The notes beneath the pieces are model-generated. The model saw nothing but the letters and a program-made list of their open reading frames with translations, was not told where the DNA came from and did not search any database. Shown one piece after another: positions 44,863 to 53,533 of a DNA stretch of 64,000 nucleotides. The DNA is from an uncultured Prevotellaceae bacterium. GTDB lineage: Bacteria > Bacteroidota > Bacteroidia > Bacteroidales > Muribaculaceae. Positions within the stretch are counted from its first letter, which is position 1. Each line of letters opens with the position of its first letter. Location of the stretch: contig ONQS01000004.1 in assembly GCA_900320055.1 (NCBI GenBank), forward strand, positions 1 to 64,000, in the 5' to 3' direction. The translations under genes were made by a program, and so were the position numbers.

Positions 44863-45912
44863 ATGCGCAGGTTCCTTTATCACATATCCTATACGATCTT
44901 ACCCTTGTGGCTGCTCTTGGTGGGCATGGCCGTCTGGCTGTGGGTTACTGGTGACAACTCGGGCGACCTGATGCGATTGGGCTTGATCAACAGCGGCCCG
45001 GAGTATACCGACTCCATCCGCACCCGTCTCTTGCCTGAGGTTTATTATACAGGCATCGACAATGACAGCCTGTTGCGTCAAGACACCTGCGGCGTGCTCG
45101 TCATCGGTGACTCGTTCTCTCATGGCGGTGGAGTGGGCAAGCAGGGCGATTATGTCAACTATCTGGCGCATGAGAGCGGACGCAAGGTGGTTGTATACAC
45201 GCCAAGTGATGCCACCTTGTCTAGTCCGGTTCAGATTGCCTATGATGTGCTCAACTTGGGTTGCATCGACTCTACGTGTGTTCACAATCTGGTCGTGCAG
45301 GAGGTTGAGCGTTATCTGGTGGACAGGCACAGTTCGTTTGTGACTACACACACCTCGATGCCTAGGCCCACCGAACAACCGTCGCAGCCGGCCCAGCCGC
45401 AGGTTCAGCAGCCATCGTCGTCCGGTCCGCTAGAGCGTGTGCGGGACTATGTCTTCTACCATCTGTTGGGCAAGAATCCCATCTATAGCGCCCGTTTGTC
45501 CAAGCCCTTGTTTGGTGGTAGCGAGCCGGATGTGCTCTATTTCTATCATGACGATGTGAAATTGGGCTTTGATGTGACTGATAAGCGCCGCCAGCAGGTG
45601 GTCGACAGTTATCGGGCCCTGATCGATGTAGCGCGCCGCCAAGGGGTGAACCTGATTGTGCTTATTGCAGCCGACAAGTATGACATGTACCAGGAGTTCA
45701 TCACCGATGGCCATTATCCGGCCAAGACCCTCAACGAGGACTTGCAGCAATGGATGGGCTCTGATGCTCAAGGCACCTTTGTCTTTTCCAAGCAGGTGCT
45801 GCTGCCCTACATACGCCGTGGGGTGAGGGACGTGTACCTCTTCAACGATACCCACTGGTCGCCGGCGTCGTCACATCTCATTTCCCAAGAGATTATCAAG
45901 CGGCTCAAGTGA
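44863..45912 (+). CDS. SGNH/AlgJ-AlgX-like acetyltransferase, membrane-anchored
   Basis: A 349-residue protein with an N-terminal membrane anchor (ISYTILPLWLLLVGMAVWLWV) and an extracytoplasmic SGNH-hydrolase-like domain. The nucleophile block is VLVIGDSFSHGGGVG and the C-terminal Asp/His block is FNDTHWSPASSHLIS. The domain layout matches the AlgJ/AlgX partners of AlgI. A Pro/Gln/Ser-rich linker (about residues 166-190) splits the domain. It should transfer acetyl from the MBOAT protein to a periplasmic glycan. Co-transcribed with the preceding gene (9-base gap). Confidence 0.8.
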   Translation: MRRFLYHISYTILPLWLLLVGMAVWLWVTGDNSGDLMRLGLINSGPEYTDSIRTRLLPEVYYTGIDNDSLLRQDTCGVLVIGDSFSHGGGVGKQGDYVNYLAHESGRKVVVYTPSDATLSSPVQIAYDVLNLGCIDSTCVHNLVVQEVERYLVDRHSSFVTTHTSMPRPTEQPSQPAQPQVQQPSSSGPLERVRDYVFYHLLGKNPIYSARLSKPLFGGSEPDVLYFYHDDVKLGFDVTDKRRQQVVDSYRALIDVARRQGVNLIVLIAADKYDMYQEFITDGHYPAKTLNEDLQQWMGSDAQGTFVFSKQVLLPYIRRGVRDVYLFNDTHWSPASSHLISQEIIKRLK

Positions 45913-45952
45913 CCGCTGTGCGATTGATATCAACCCGCTTGTGATATTTGCT

Positions 45953-46411
45953 ATGGACTTTAATTCACCGGAATTCTATACAATAGCCTTTGTGGTCGCT
46001 ATGGCACTGGTTGCGTTGCTGATGGGACGCCGTGAGCATGGTCCCGCCAGCACCCACATAGTGCAGTTGCTCACTGAGCCCGATGAGCGCGAGGACAATG
46101 AAGATACGCTGATGATGCAGCGTGTGGCCGGGGGCAAGGTGCACATCCGGCGCGAGGGCATGGCACTGGCTCCCGACGAGACAATCAATCTCGTATTCAC
46201 CATCCGGGACGATACCTGTGTCATCACCGAGAAGAAAGGTGTCAAGCGCCGTGGCGCTCAGACCATACCGGTTAGGGGTGAAGTGTCGGTCAAGTGCTTG
46301 CGCCCGATCAAGTACCGCATCCGCTACGAGAGTCAAGTTAACAGTACCTGGGCTTCGTTTGTCTATGATGCCGCGTCAAGTGAGCAGACAGCCGTCAGGC
46401 TATCGTACTGA
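45953..46411 (+). CDS. Small single-pass membrane protein of unknown function
   Basis: A 152-residue protein: a short N-terminus, one membrane span (YTIAFVVAMALVALLMG, about residues 9-25), then a soluble domain of about 120 residues with several predicted strands (HIRREGMALAPDETINLVFTI, DDTCVITEKKGVKRRG, YRIRYESQVNSTWASFVYD). No family was recognised. A GTG at 45941 could also start it, but a TATTTG box-like sequence overlaps that codon. It follows the SGNH gene by 40 bases and precedes the second PorZ gene, so it may be part of the same surface-glycan unit. Confidence 0.65.
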   Translation: MDFNSPEFYTIAFVVAMALVALLMGRREHGPASTHIVQLLTEPDEREDNEDTLMMQRVAGGKVHIRREGMALAPDETINLVFTIRDDTCVITEKKGVKRRGAQTIPVRGEVSVKCLRPIKYRIRYESQVNSTWASFVYDAASSEQTAVRLSY

Positions 46412-46502
46412 CGGGTACCACACAATTTACCGCAGGTCTTTACGTTATATTATTACAAGAAGATAAACAGACAGATTTAGATTGATCATATATATGATGA
46501 CG

Positions 46503-48848
46503 ATGAAAAAGATATTGCTACTGTTGCTTTTGATCACGGCGGCCACGCCCATTAGTTTCGAGGCTGACAGCCAAAATGCTGTGGGCGACTGGATGATTCA
46601 TACCTCCTATGTGGGCAGTGCGGTCAAAGCCGTTGCTGAGACACCCGAGCGCGTTTATTACCTGAGTGGCGGCAATCTGTTCGCCCTGGACAAGGAGACC
46701 GAAGAGAATGAGGCACTCAACAGGCTGAACTCGTTGAGCGACATGGGCATCAAAGCGATCTATTACAATAGTGATGAGGACTATCTGGTGGTTGTCTACA
46801 GCAATTCCAACCTTGATGTCATCAGAAAGAACGGCAGTGTCGTGAATTTGCCCGAAATCAAAGATGCGGTGCTCACGACCAGTAAGGCTGTGAACGATGT
46901 CACTTTTGCTCCTGGGCTCATGTATGTGGCAACGGACTTCGGCTACGTCGTCATCGATGACAGCAAGATGGTGGTCAAGGAGTCGCATCTGTTTGGCACT
47001 CGCATGTCATCGGTCGCACAAGTCGGCACTACGCTGATCGCATCAACGGCCGATGCGATGTACTGGGGCGAAACCGGCAAGCATTACGAGCATCTGTCGG
47101 CCATGCACCGCGTGAATATGGACAAATCTAATTGTCGCCTATGGCCCATCGATGACAGCCGCTTCATCTGTGAGTCAGGCTGGACGTCGGTAATCACCAT
47201 CACAGTCAATCATGACGTTGAGATGGAGTCTGGTGAGAGTGGTGACCGCTCGTTCGCGGCGCGCAACATCATCGAGGCTCCGGTGACTGTGGCACAGCAC
47301 GCTCCTGGCGGATGGCTACTCAATGTCCCTTACGAGGGCAAGTGCTACAAAGCCGACATGGATGTTGATAACCTGCAGGTGGTGAGTGACAATGGCGAAA
47401 TCTGTAGCCAGCATCCCAATGGCAGTGACATCCTGTGGGCTGCAGGCGACAAGGGATTGCATCAGCAACACAGCGGCAACTATTACTTGCCTAACGCGTT
47501 GACCTACGCCACGCCCTATTGGATGACCTATAACACGACCCAAGATCTGCTGTATGTGGCAAGCACCGCTGCCAATGGTATCGTCTCTACGGCATCGCCC
47601 ACTGCTGTCAATACCTATGACGGAGTGACCTGGACCGATGTCACGCCCGACGGCGCTCCCATAGACGGCTCGTTTTGGCTTGAATTTGTGCCCGGTGAGC
47701 CCAACACTTATCTGCTGGGAACCTGGCGAGAGGGCTTGCTCAAGGTCGTTGACGGTGAGATCGCCATGGCCTATAATACCGAGAACAGCCCCATGGCTAA
47801 GAAGTGGTCGATGCACCCCATCACGAGCATTGACCGCAATGGTAACCTGTGGGTGGTACAGTCCTATGAGAATCCCGAACACCCTGTAATGGTGCTCCCC
47901 GCTGCCAAGGTAAAGCAAAGTCAAGTCACAGCCAGTGACTGGATCACACCTGAGATTGAGGGCACCAATACGGGTCACACGATGCGTGGTCTCTTGCTCT
48001 CGACTCGCAACAGCAATTATGACATCAAGTTGTTTACCGATGGCGACTTCAAGATGCCTCTGGTGATGTGGAACAGTAACGGTGAGATTTCGTCACGTCC
48101 GCCTCGGGTGTCATTCGACAAGTTTAACGACCAGGATGGTATGGCCTTCTCGTGGACCAATATCACTTGCCTGACCGAGGACCTCAATGGCATGGTCTGG
48201 ATGGGCAATAGTGAGGGCGTATGCTATTTCAACCCCGCTCAAGCCTTTGCGGGTGGCAGCGACTTCACGGTCATGCGACCCAAGGTGCCGCGCAACGACG
48301 GAACCGGCATGGCCGACCGTCTGATGGATGGTATTCAGGTCAATAGCGTGGCTGTCGACGGGGCTAACCGCAAGTGGATTGCCACGCAGTCGTCGGGATT
48401 GTTCCTGGTCAGCCCCAACGGTGATGAGATTATCAAGAAATTCAATACGACCAACAGCCCTCTGGCTTCAAACACGGTCTATACCGTGTGCTGCAATCCC
48501 AACAGCAACTCCGTCTATGTGACCACACCTGCAGGCCTGTATGAGTACTTTAGCGACTCCAGCCCTGCCGAGCCCACCTATGACAACGTGTTTGCTTATC
48601 CCAACCCGGTGCGTCCCGAGTATGGCGGCAGTGTGACTATCAAGGGTCTGATGGACAATTCTCTGGTCAAGATCACCGATGCCAGCGGCAATGTCCTGGC
48701 TCAACTCAAGTCGACAGGCGGTATGGTGACGTGGGACTGCTGCGACCAGTATGGCAACGCCGTCAAGTCGGGCGTTTACCTTGTGCTGTGCTCTCAAGCC
48801 AGTGGAAGCGGTAAGGCTGCCGTGACCAAGATTGCAGTCATCCGCTGA
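46503..48848 (+). CDS. porZ: PorZ-type type IX secretion protein (copy 2, canonical)
   Basis: A 781-residue exported beta-propeller protein. The mature start NAVGDWMIHTSYVGSAVKAV matches the 'xGDWRxHLSY' opening of PorZ. Blades with NLDVIRKNGSVVNLP, NLWVVQSYENPEHPV, GMVWMGNSEGVCYFNP and NRKWIATQSSGLFLVSP follow. The C-terminal domain reads VFAYPNPVRPEYGGSVTIKGLMDNSLVKITDASGN. PorZ in Porphyromonas is surface-exposed, keeps its CTD and delivers anionic LPS to the PorU sortase. Starts at 46482, 46494 and 46497 are also in frame; 46503 gives the cleanest signal peptide. A palindrome ATCATATATATGAT (46485-46498) overlaps these starts. Confidence 0.82.
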   Translation: MKKILLLLLLITAATPISFEADSQNAVGDWMIHTSYVGSAVKAVAETPERVYYLSGGNLFALDKETEENEALNRLNSLSDMGIKAIYYNSDEDYLVVVYSNSNLDVIRKNGSVVNLPEIKDAVLTTSKAVNDVTFAPGLMYVATDFGYVVIDDSKMVVKESHLFGTRMSSVAQVGTTLIASTADAMYWGETGKHYEHLSAMHRVNMDKSNCRLWPIDDSRFICESGWTSVITITVNHDVEMESGESGDRSFAARNIIEAPVTVAQHAPGGWLLNVPYEGKCYKADMDVDNLQVVSDNGEICSQHPNGSDILWAAGDKGLHQQHSGNYYLPNALTYATPYWMTYNTTQDLLYVASTAANGIVSTASPTAVNTYDGVTWTDVTPDGAPIDGSFWLEFVPGEPNTYLLGTWREGLLKVVDGEIAMAYNTENSPMAKKWSMHPITSIDRNGNLWVVQSYENPEHPVMVLPAAKVKQSQVTASDWITPEIEGTNTGHTMRGLLLSTRNSNYDIKLFTDGDFKMPLVMWNSNGEISSRPPRVSFDKFNDQDGMAFSWTNITCLTEDLNGMVWMGNSEGVCYFNPAQAFAGGSDFTVMRPKVPRNDGTGMADRLMDGIQVNSVAVDGANRKWIATQSSGLFLVSPNGDEIIKKFNTTNSPLASNTVYTVCCNPNSNSVYVTTPAGLYEYFSDSSPAEPTYDNVFAYPNPVRPEYGGSVTIKGLMDNSLVKITDASGNVLAQLKSTGGMVTWDCCDQYGNAVKSGVYLVLCSQASGSGKAAVTKIAVIR

Positions 48849-48908
48849 CGATGTCGGCTGAAAGCCAATTATTGAGTATGTCGTTTTTAAAATAACTTGA
48901 ATGGAAAA

Positions 48909-49400
48909 ATGAAAAACCTAACTTTTGCGTCAATGATTTTGGGGCTTGTGTTGATGTTCAATGCATGTGGAACTGGCAACGCGTTGCGACAAGCCGAACA
49001 GCAAGCCCAAGTGGCTGCGCAGGTCGAGCAGGCCCTCGACACCCGCCACTTTACTATCGCAATCAACTGGATGAAACCGCTGGGAGGCATGCCCCGGCAC
49101 GTGACATCCAACTATGAGTTGAAAATCAATGGGGACGAGGTCGACAGTTACCTGCCCTATGCAGGCGAGGCCTATCGCTTGCCCTACGGCGGAGGCAAGG
49201 GACTGAACTTCAAGGGCAATTTACAGGGCTACTCGGTCACTCAGACAACCAGCAACCGCTACGTCGTCGAGTTTGACGTGATCAACGAAGAGGACGCCTA
49301 TCATTATCGCATCGATATGTTTACCAACGGCAAAGCAATCATCGACGTGATTGCTCGTGACAGGGATGCGATTTCGTTTGATGGCGAGTTGCTGCTCTGA
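48909..49400 (+). CDS. DUF4251 lipoprotein (copy 1)
   Basis: A 163-residue lipoprotein (signal ending LMFNAC). The mature part has RHFTIAINWMKPLGG, then DEVDSYLPYAGEAY, GLNFKGNLQGYSV and NGKAIIDVIARDRDAISFDGEL, the order of the Bacteroidota DUF4251 family, whose role is unknown. The preceding TTG at 48897 is less likely than the ATG. It lies 60 bases after porZ and 108 before its paralog. Confidence 0.8.
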   Translation: MKNLTFASMILGLVLMFNACGTGNALRQAEQQAQVAAQVEQALDTRHFTIAINWMKPLGGMPRHVTSNYELKINGDEVDSYLPYAGEAYRLPYGGGKGLNFKGNLQGYSVTQTTSNRYVVEFDVINEEDAYHYRIDMFTNGKAIIDVIARDRDAISFDGELLL

Positions 49401-49508
49401 TGTAGTGGCCGGTTGATTGCCGAAGTTTGCATGCGTGATTAAACCAGGAGCAGTTGTCTGAGTCATAACTGATGAGAAAAGATATTAACCTATAAAGAAT
49501 CTTGAATT

Positions 49509-50009
49509 ATGAGGAAGGTTTTACTATTATTATCATCATTACTAATGGTAGTGATTCTAGCCGCTTGTGGATCAGGTAAAAATGTTGTGGATCCGCAACG
49601 CGTCGAGGCTGTCAAGACGCTGCTCGAATCACGCCAGTATGTGATCATGGTAGGGTCGATGCGGCCTTTGTCGGCTCCCACCATGAGCGTGAGCCAGGGT
49701 CAGAAGATGATTTTGCGTGACGGTACTGTGACGTGCTACTTGCCCTATGCAGGTTCTGGCCAGAATGTGGGTTACGGCGCTAGCGGGTATAAGGCTCTTA
49801 ATTTCTCGAGCGCTATTCTTGATTACAAGGTAACCTACCCCAAGGAGGACCGTGCCCAGATCACGTTCAGGGTCGATAATGGCGACGATAACTACCGGTT
49901 CCATGTCGAGGTGTTTATGAATGGCAAGGCAACCATCGATGTTGATCCGCGTGGCCGGGACGCCATTTCCTACAGTGGCATGCTGCATGGCCTGGACATC
50001 CTCTATTGA
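49509..50009 (+). CDS. DUF4251 lipoprotein (copy 2)
   Basis: A 166-residue paralog of the preceding gene. Lipobox LAAC at residues 17-20; then SRQYVIMVGSMRPLSAP, DGTVTCYLPYAGSGQNVGYGASGYKALNF, and NGKATIDVDPRGRDAISYSGML. The two share the CYLPYAG and NGKA-IDV blocks but differ elsewhere, so the duplication is old. It ends before a strong bidirectional terminator. Confidence 0.82.
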   Translation: MRKVLLLLSSLLMVVILAACGSGKNVVDPQRVEAVKTLLESRQYVIMVGSMRPLSAPTMSVSQGQKMILRDGTVTCYLPYAGSGQNVGYGASGYKALNFSSAILDYKVTYPKEDRAQITFRVDNGDDNYRFHVEVFMNGKATIDVDPRGRDAISYSGMLHGLDILY

Positions 50010-50080
50010 CGTCGGTTGATGCAATGATGCGGAACTAGCATTCACAACTGATTCCCGCTATCTGAACCCGACTCAGAGAA

Positions 50081-50146
50081 AAGACGACTGAACACGCTGA
50101 AGAATCTGATAGTCAGATGACTCAGCGTGTTCAGTCGTCTTTTTAG
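50081..50146. terminator. Strong bidirectional terminator
   Basis: A perfect 20-bp inverted repeat (50081-50100 with 50122-50141) with T runs on both outer sides (CTTTTTA on plus, CTTTTC on minus). It ends the porZ/DUF4251 block and the sbcC transcription unit, which converge here. Confidence 0.92.
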
Positions 50147-50200
50147 GTATGATGATGCGTCCACAACGATGTCTCACATATCGTGACTATTGGCCTGTGA

Positions 50201-53200
50201 TCAGGCACTGACGACTTTGACGCGGGAGACGGTATTGTTCGATGGATCTCGGGCGACTTGGATCTGTGTGGTGATGCGGTCTTTGAGCATCTCCACGTGG
50301 CTGATGATGCCCACGCGGCGGCCGCCCATGTCATAGAGGCGGTTGAGCGTTTCCATCACTTTGTCGAGATAGTTGGGGCTTAGCGAGCCGAATCCCTCGT
50401 CGATGAACAAGGTGTCCATACAGAAGATTCTGCCCGACATGCTCGACAGGGCCAATGCCAATGCCAGCGACACCATAAAGCACTCGCCGCCGGACAGGGT
50501 GCACACCGACGTGAGGTCTCCCTGCCAAGTGTCTCGGGCCAGGATGGAGAGTTTGCCAGGGTTGGCCAGTAACTCATAGCGGTTGTTGAAGTGATGCAGG
50601 TATTGGTTGGCGCGGGACAGCAAGTCTCCCAAGATATAACTTTGTGCGATATGGCGGAAGGTTTTTCCGTCCGAACTGCCCAGATTTTCATTCAGTTGAG
50701 CCCATTTGCGATACACTGCGTCGGCCTGCTGCAGCAACTGACGGGTCTCACCCATCTGCTTGGCACTTTGTTGGTCGGCTTCCAGGGTGGCCATTCGCTT
50801 GGCGATCTCAGCCTCCAGTTGCTCAAGCAGGCCGCTGTTCTCGTTGTGCAGTTGGGCCAATCGCTCAGGATCCTGCTCATCAAATTCGGGCTTGCTCGCC
50901 GCGATGTTGACTTGCTGGCGTCTCAGTTCGGTGATTTCGCCTTGAGTGGCGATGATGGCCTTCTCTAGGGTTGCATGTCTGCTCTGGATGTCTTCAATGT
51001 CTGAGGGCTGGCAGCGGTTGAGTTCGGCCAAGCGGCCGAGGGTGATGCCTGGATGGCTGTCGAGATACACCTCTAGCGCCTGGGAGGCCCGCTGAGCACT
51101 CTCCTGCTCATGCTGCAAGGCTGATTTCCAGTCGAGATACCTGTTCTCGAAGCGGCGCCATTGCTCGTCGAGGTCGGTGGGAACGACATCTGTGGCGTGG
51201 CCATTGTCGGCTAGTCCGTCGATGTTGCGCATGGCCTCCTGCATAGCAGGGATGGACGTCCGGCTCACGGCGATGCTGTAGGTCAGTTGCTGCTGCATGG
51301 AGGCTTGCTTGTGATAGGTGTCGGCTTCTGTTTCCAGACGGTGGATAAACTCGGGATCCCGGGTCAATTGTTCTTTCCAGTCCGGCATGACCAGCAATCC
51401 GTTTAACTCTTGGGTGAGTGACACGACTTTGTCTCGGCTGGCATCGATGGTCTGTCGCTGATACAGGATGCTGTCATTGACCTTGTTGAGTTGGATGGTG
51501 GCCTGGTTATAGGCTCGGGTTGCCGCAGTCGCGGCCTGCTGTGCCTCGTGGATGGCTTTGGCCAGTTCGTCGGCCTGCTGCAGTGAGGCGTTCAGCAGAT
51601 TCGCCTCGGCGTCGATTTGGGCCATCAGGGCGTCGGCATCGTCAAGGTTGGAGTCGTTCATGTCACAGGCCATGAGCATCATCTGTGCCTGACTGCGATG
51701 GGTCCCGTATTGGTCGTCTTTGACGCTCATCACCTGCTTGGCGTTTTCCAACTGGCTGCCGTATTCTGTGATGAGTCTTGAAGCGGCCTGGATGCGCGTT
51801 TCGGTATCGCGCAGGAGATCGTCGGCTTGCTTGAGTCTGGCCAGCAATTGATCCAGTTTGCTGTTGCCCTCGGGCAGTAACTGCTCAATGACGTTGCCGC
51901 ACACGGGGCATTTGTCGCCTATGTGCAGGGTCTGGTGGGCTTGAGCCAGCAGTTCGTTCCAACTCTTCTGCTGCTCGACGGCCTCCCATGCCTGTTCCCT
52001 GCTGGTACGGCGCTCCTCGCAGACGGCACTCTCTTTGTCGAGGGCATGGCGTTGCTCTTCAATCTTGGTGTCAAGGTCCTTGACCGCCGCATGGGCCTGA
52101 ATGGCGGCCTCGTGTGTGCCCTTGAGGGTAAGCAGACTTTGCCTGAGGTGGCTTAGTTTGTCCTTGCGTTCCCTGATTTGAGGCACGCCCATGGCATCAA
52201 GTCGTTGTTGCAGCGTCTGGAGCGCGGTGTCCTTCTGTGAGCAGTCGGTGCGAGCCGCGTTCACTGCCTTTTCGACTTCAGGCAGCCGGCGCTGCTCGTC
52301 GTCGAGGCGTTTCGAGAATACCTCGACATTGTTTTGCTCAGCCGAGAGATGCTTCATGGCGCTTTTGATTTGCCCTATGGCCTCATACATGGCCTTGTTG
52401 GGCTCTTGCTGCCGGAGGGATGCCGTTATCTCATCAAGTTGGCCCTGTTTGGAGTCAAGGTCGGCGATGGCGGCTCTCAGGGCGGCGCACAGTGCGTCAA
52501 ATCGTCCTTGCAGTTCGGTCCGCTTCCCGTCTAAGGTCTTGATCTTGTCGAGGTGCGCATCCTTCTCTGCCAATTTGATGCGCGGTACTGTCGTGTCGGT
52601 CCAGTCCTTGACCATAGCCCGCTCGGCAATGTGCTTGGCCGACTGGGTTTGGGCGCGTTTCTCGGCAAGCAGTGTTTCCTTGTCGCTGAGGTCCCGCTCA
52701 TTCTTCTGTTTGGTGGTCAGCCACGTGGTCATCGCTTTGGCCATATCCCGCAGGTGCTGTGCATGGGACTGTTGCTGCTTGAGGCTAGCGATTTCGTTCT
52801 GGATAGTTGCTTTCTGCTCATCGTCAAGCAAGGTGTAACTGTCCAGTTGGCTCTTGAGCAGGTCACGCTGGCTTTTCTTCTCCTTGGTTATCTGAAAGAT
52901 TTTCTTGCTGATTTCGGAATAGATGCCTGTGCCGGTCATTTTCTCGAGCAGGTCGGCCTTCTCATCGTCTTTGGAATTGATAAATTCGGCAAATTTGCCC
53001 TGTGCCAGCACCACCGTGCGCATAAACTGGTCGATGTCCAATTCCAGCATCTCGGTGATTTTGTTCTTGACTTCAGTGGTGTTTTGATACAAATAGGCAG
53101 GCTCGATGCCATCGTCTGTTTTGAGGGTGCGTGAGATGCTCTGCAGCCTGCCGTTGGGCCTTTTGTTGGCGCGCTGTACGCCCCAGGTGACAGTCCATGG

Positions 53201-53533
53201 CGTGCCCTGGTCGTCGTCAAATGACAGTGTGATCAGGGCAGACACCGATCCGCGCCTCATCAGTTGCTTGGCATCGTTGAGCGAGTAGTTATCGATCGTG
53301 CCATTGCCCAGACGATTCTCATAGCCGTTATTCTTGGCATTGACGACCGATGACAGGCGTGGTGTGCTGTTATACAGCGCCAGGCAGATGCAATCGATGA
53401 TAGTGGACTTGCCTGAACCAGTCTCGCCCGTGATCAGGAACAGTCGCTCGTCGGCCAGCGGCGCAGCGTCAAAGTCGATCACTGCATGCTCGATCGATGC
53501 GATATTATCGATGGTGAGTTTCTTGAGTTTCAT
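50201..53533 (-). CDS. sbcC: SbcC exonuclease subunit (Rad50-like)
   Basis: A 1110-residue SMC-like ATPase. Walker A is ITGETGSGKSTIIDC (residues about 34-48). Long coiled coils flank the zinc hook CPVCGN (about residue 540). The C-terminal lobe has the signature TLSGGECFMVSLALALAL and Walker B with MDTLFIDEGFGSL. With SbcD it processes DNA hairpins and double-strand ends. Its ATG overlaps the sbcD stop (ATGA). Last gene of the minus-strand run. Confidence 0.95.
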   Translation of the reverse strand: MKLKKLTIDNIASIEHAVIDFDAAPLADERLFLITGETGSGKSTIIDCICLALYNSTPRLSSVVNAKNNGYENRLGNGTIDNYSLNDAKQLMRRGSVSALITLSFDDDQGTPWTVTWGVQRANKRPNGRLQSISRTLKTDDGIEPAYLYQNTTEVKNKITEMLELDIDQFMRTVVLAQGKFAEFINSKDDEKADLLEKMTGTGIYSEISKKIFQITKEKKSQRDLLKSQLDSYTLLDDEQKATIQNEIASLKQQQSHAQHLRDMAKAMTTWLTTKQKNERDLSDKETLLAEKRAQTQSAKHIAERAMVKDWTDTTVPRIKLAEKDAHLDKIKTLDGKRTELQGRFDALCAALRAAIADLDSKQGQLDEITASLRQQEPNKAMYEAIGQIKSAMKHLSAEQNNVEVFSKRLDDEQRRLPEVEKAVNAARTDCSQKDTALQTLQQRLDAMGVPQIRERKDKLSHLRQSLLTLKGTHEAAIQAHAAVKDLDTKIEEQRHALDKESAVCEERRTSREQAWEAVEQQKSWNELLAQAHQTLHIGDKCPVCGNVIEQLLPEGNSKLDQLLARLKQADDLLRDTETRIQAASRLITEYGSQLENAKQVMSVKDDQYGTHRSQAQMMLMACDMNDSNLDDADALMAQIDAEANLLNASLQQADELAKAIHEAQQAATAATRAYNQATIQLNKVNDSILYQRQTIDASRDKVVSLTQELNGLLVMPDWKEQLTRDPEFIHRLETEADTYHKQASMQQQLTYSIAVSRTSIPAMQEAMRNIDGLADNGHATDVVPTDLDEQWRRFENRYLDWKSALQHEQESAQRASQALEVYLDSHPGITLGRLAELNRCQPSDIEDIQSRHATLEKAIIATQGEITELRRQQVNIAASKPEFDEQDPERLAQLHNENSGLLEQLEAEIAKRMATLEADQQSAKQMGETRQLLQQADAVYRKWAQLNENLGSSDGKTFRHIAQSYILGDLLSRANQYLHHFNNRYELLANPGKLSILARDTWQGDLTSVCTLSGGECFMVSLALALALSSMSGRIFCMDTLFIDEGFGSLSPNYLDKVMETLNRLYDMGGRRVGIISHVEMLKDRITTQIQVARDPSNNTVSRVKVVSA

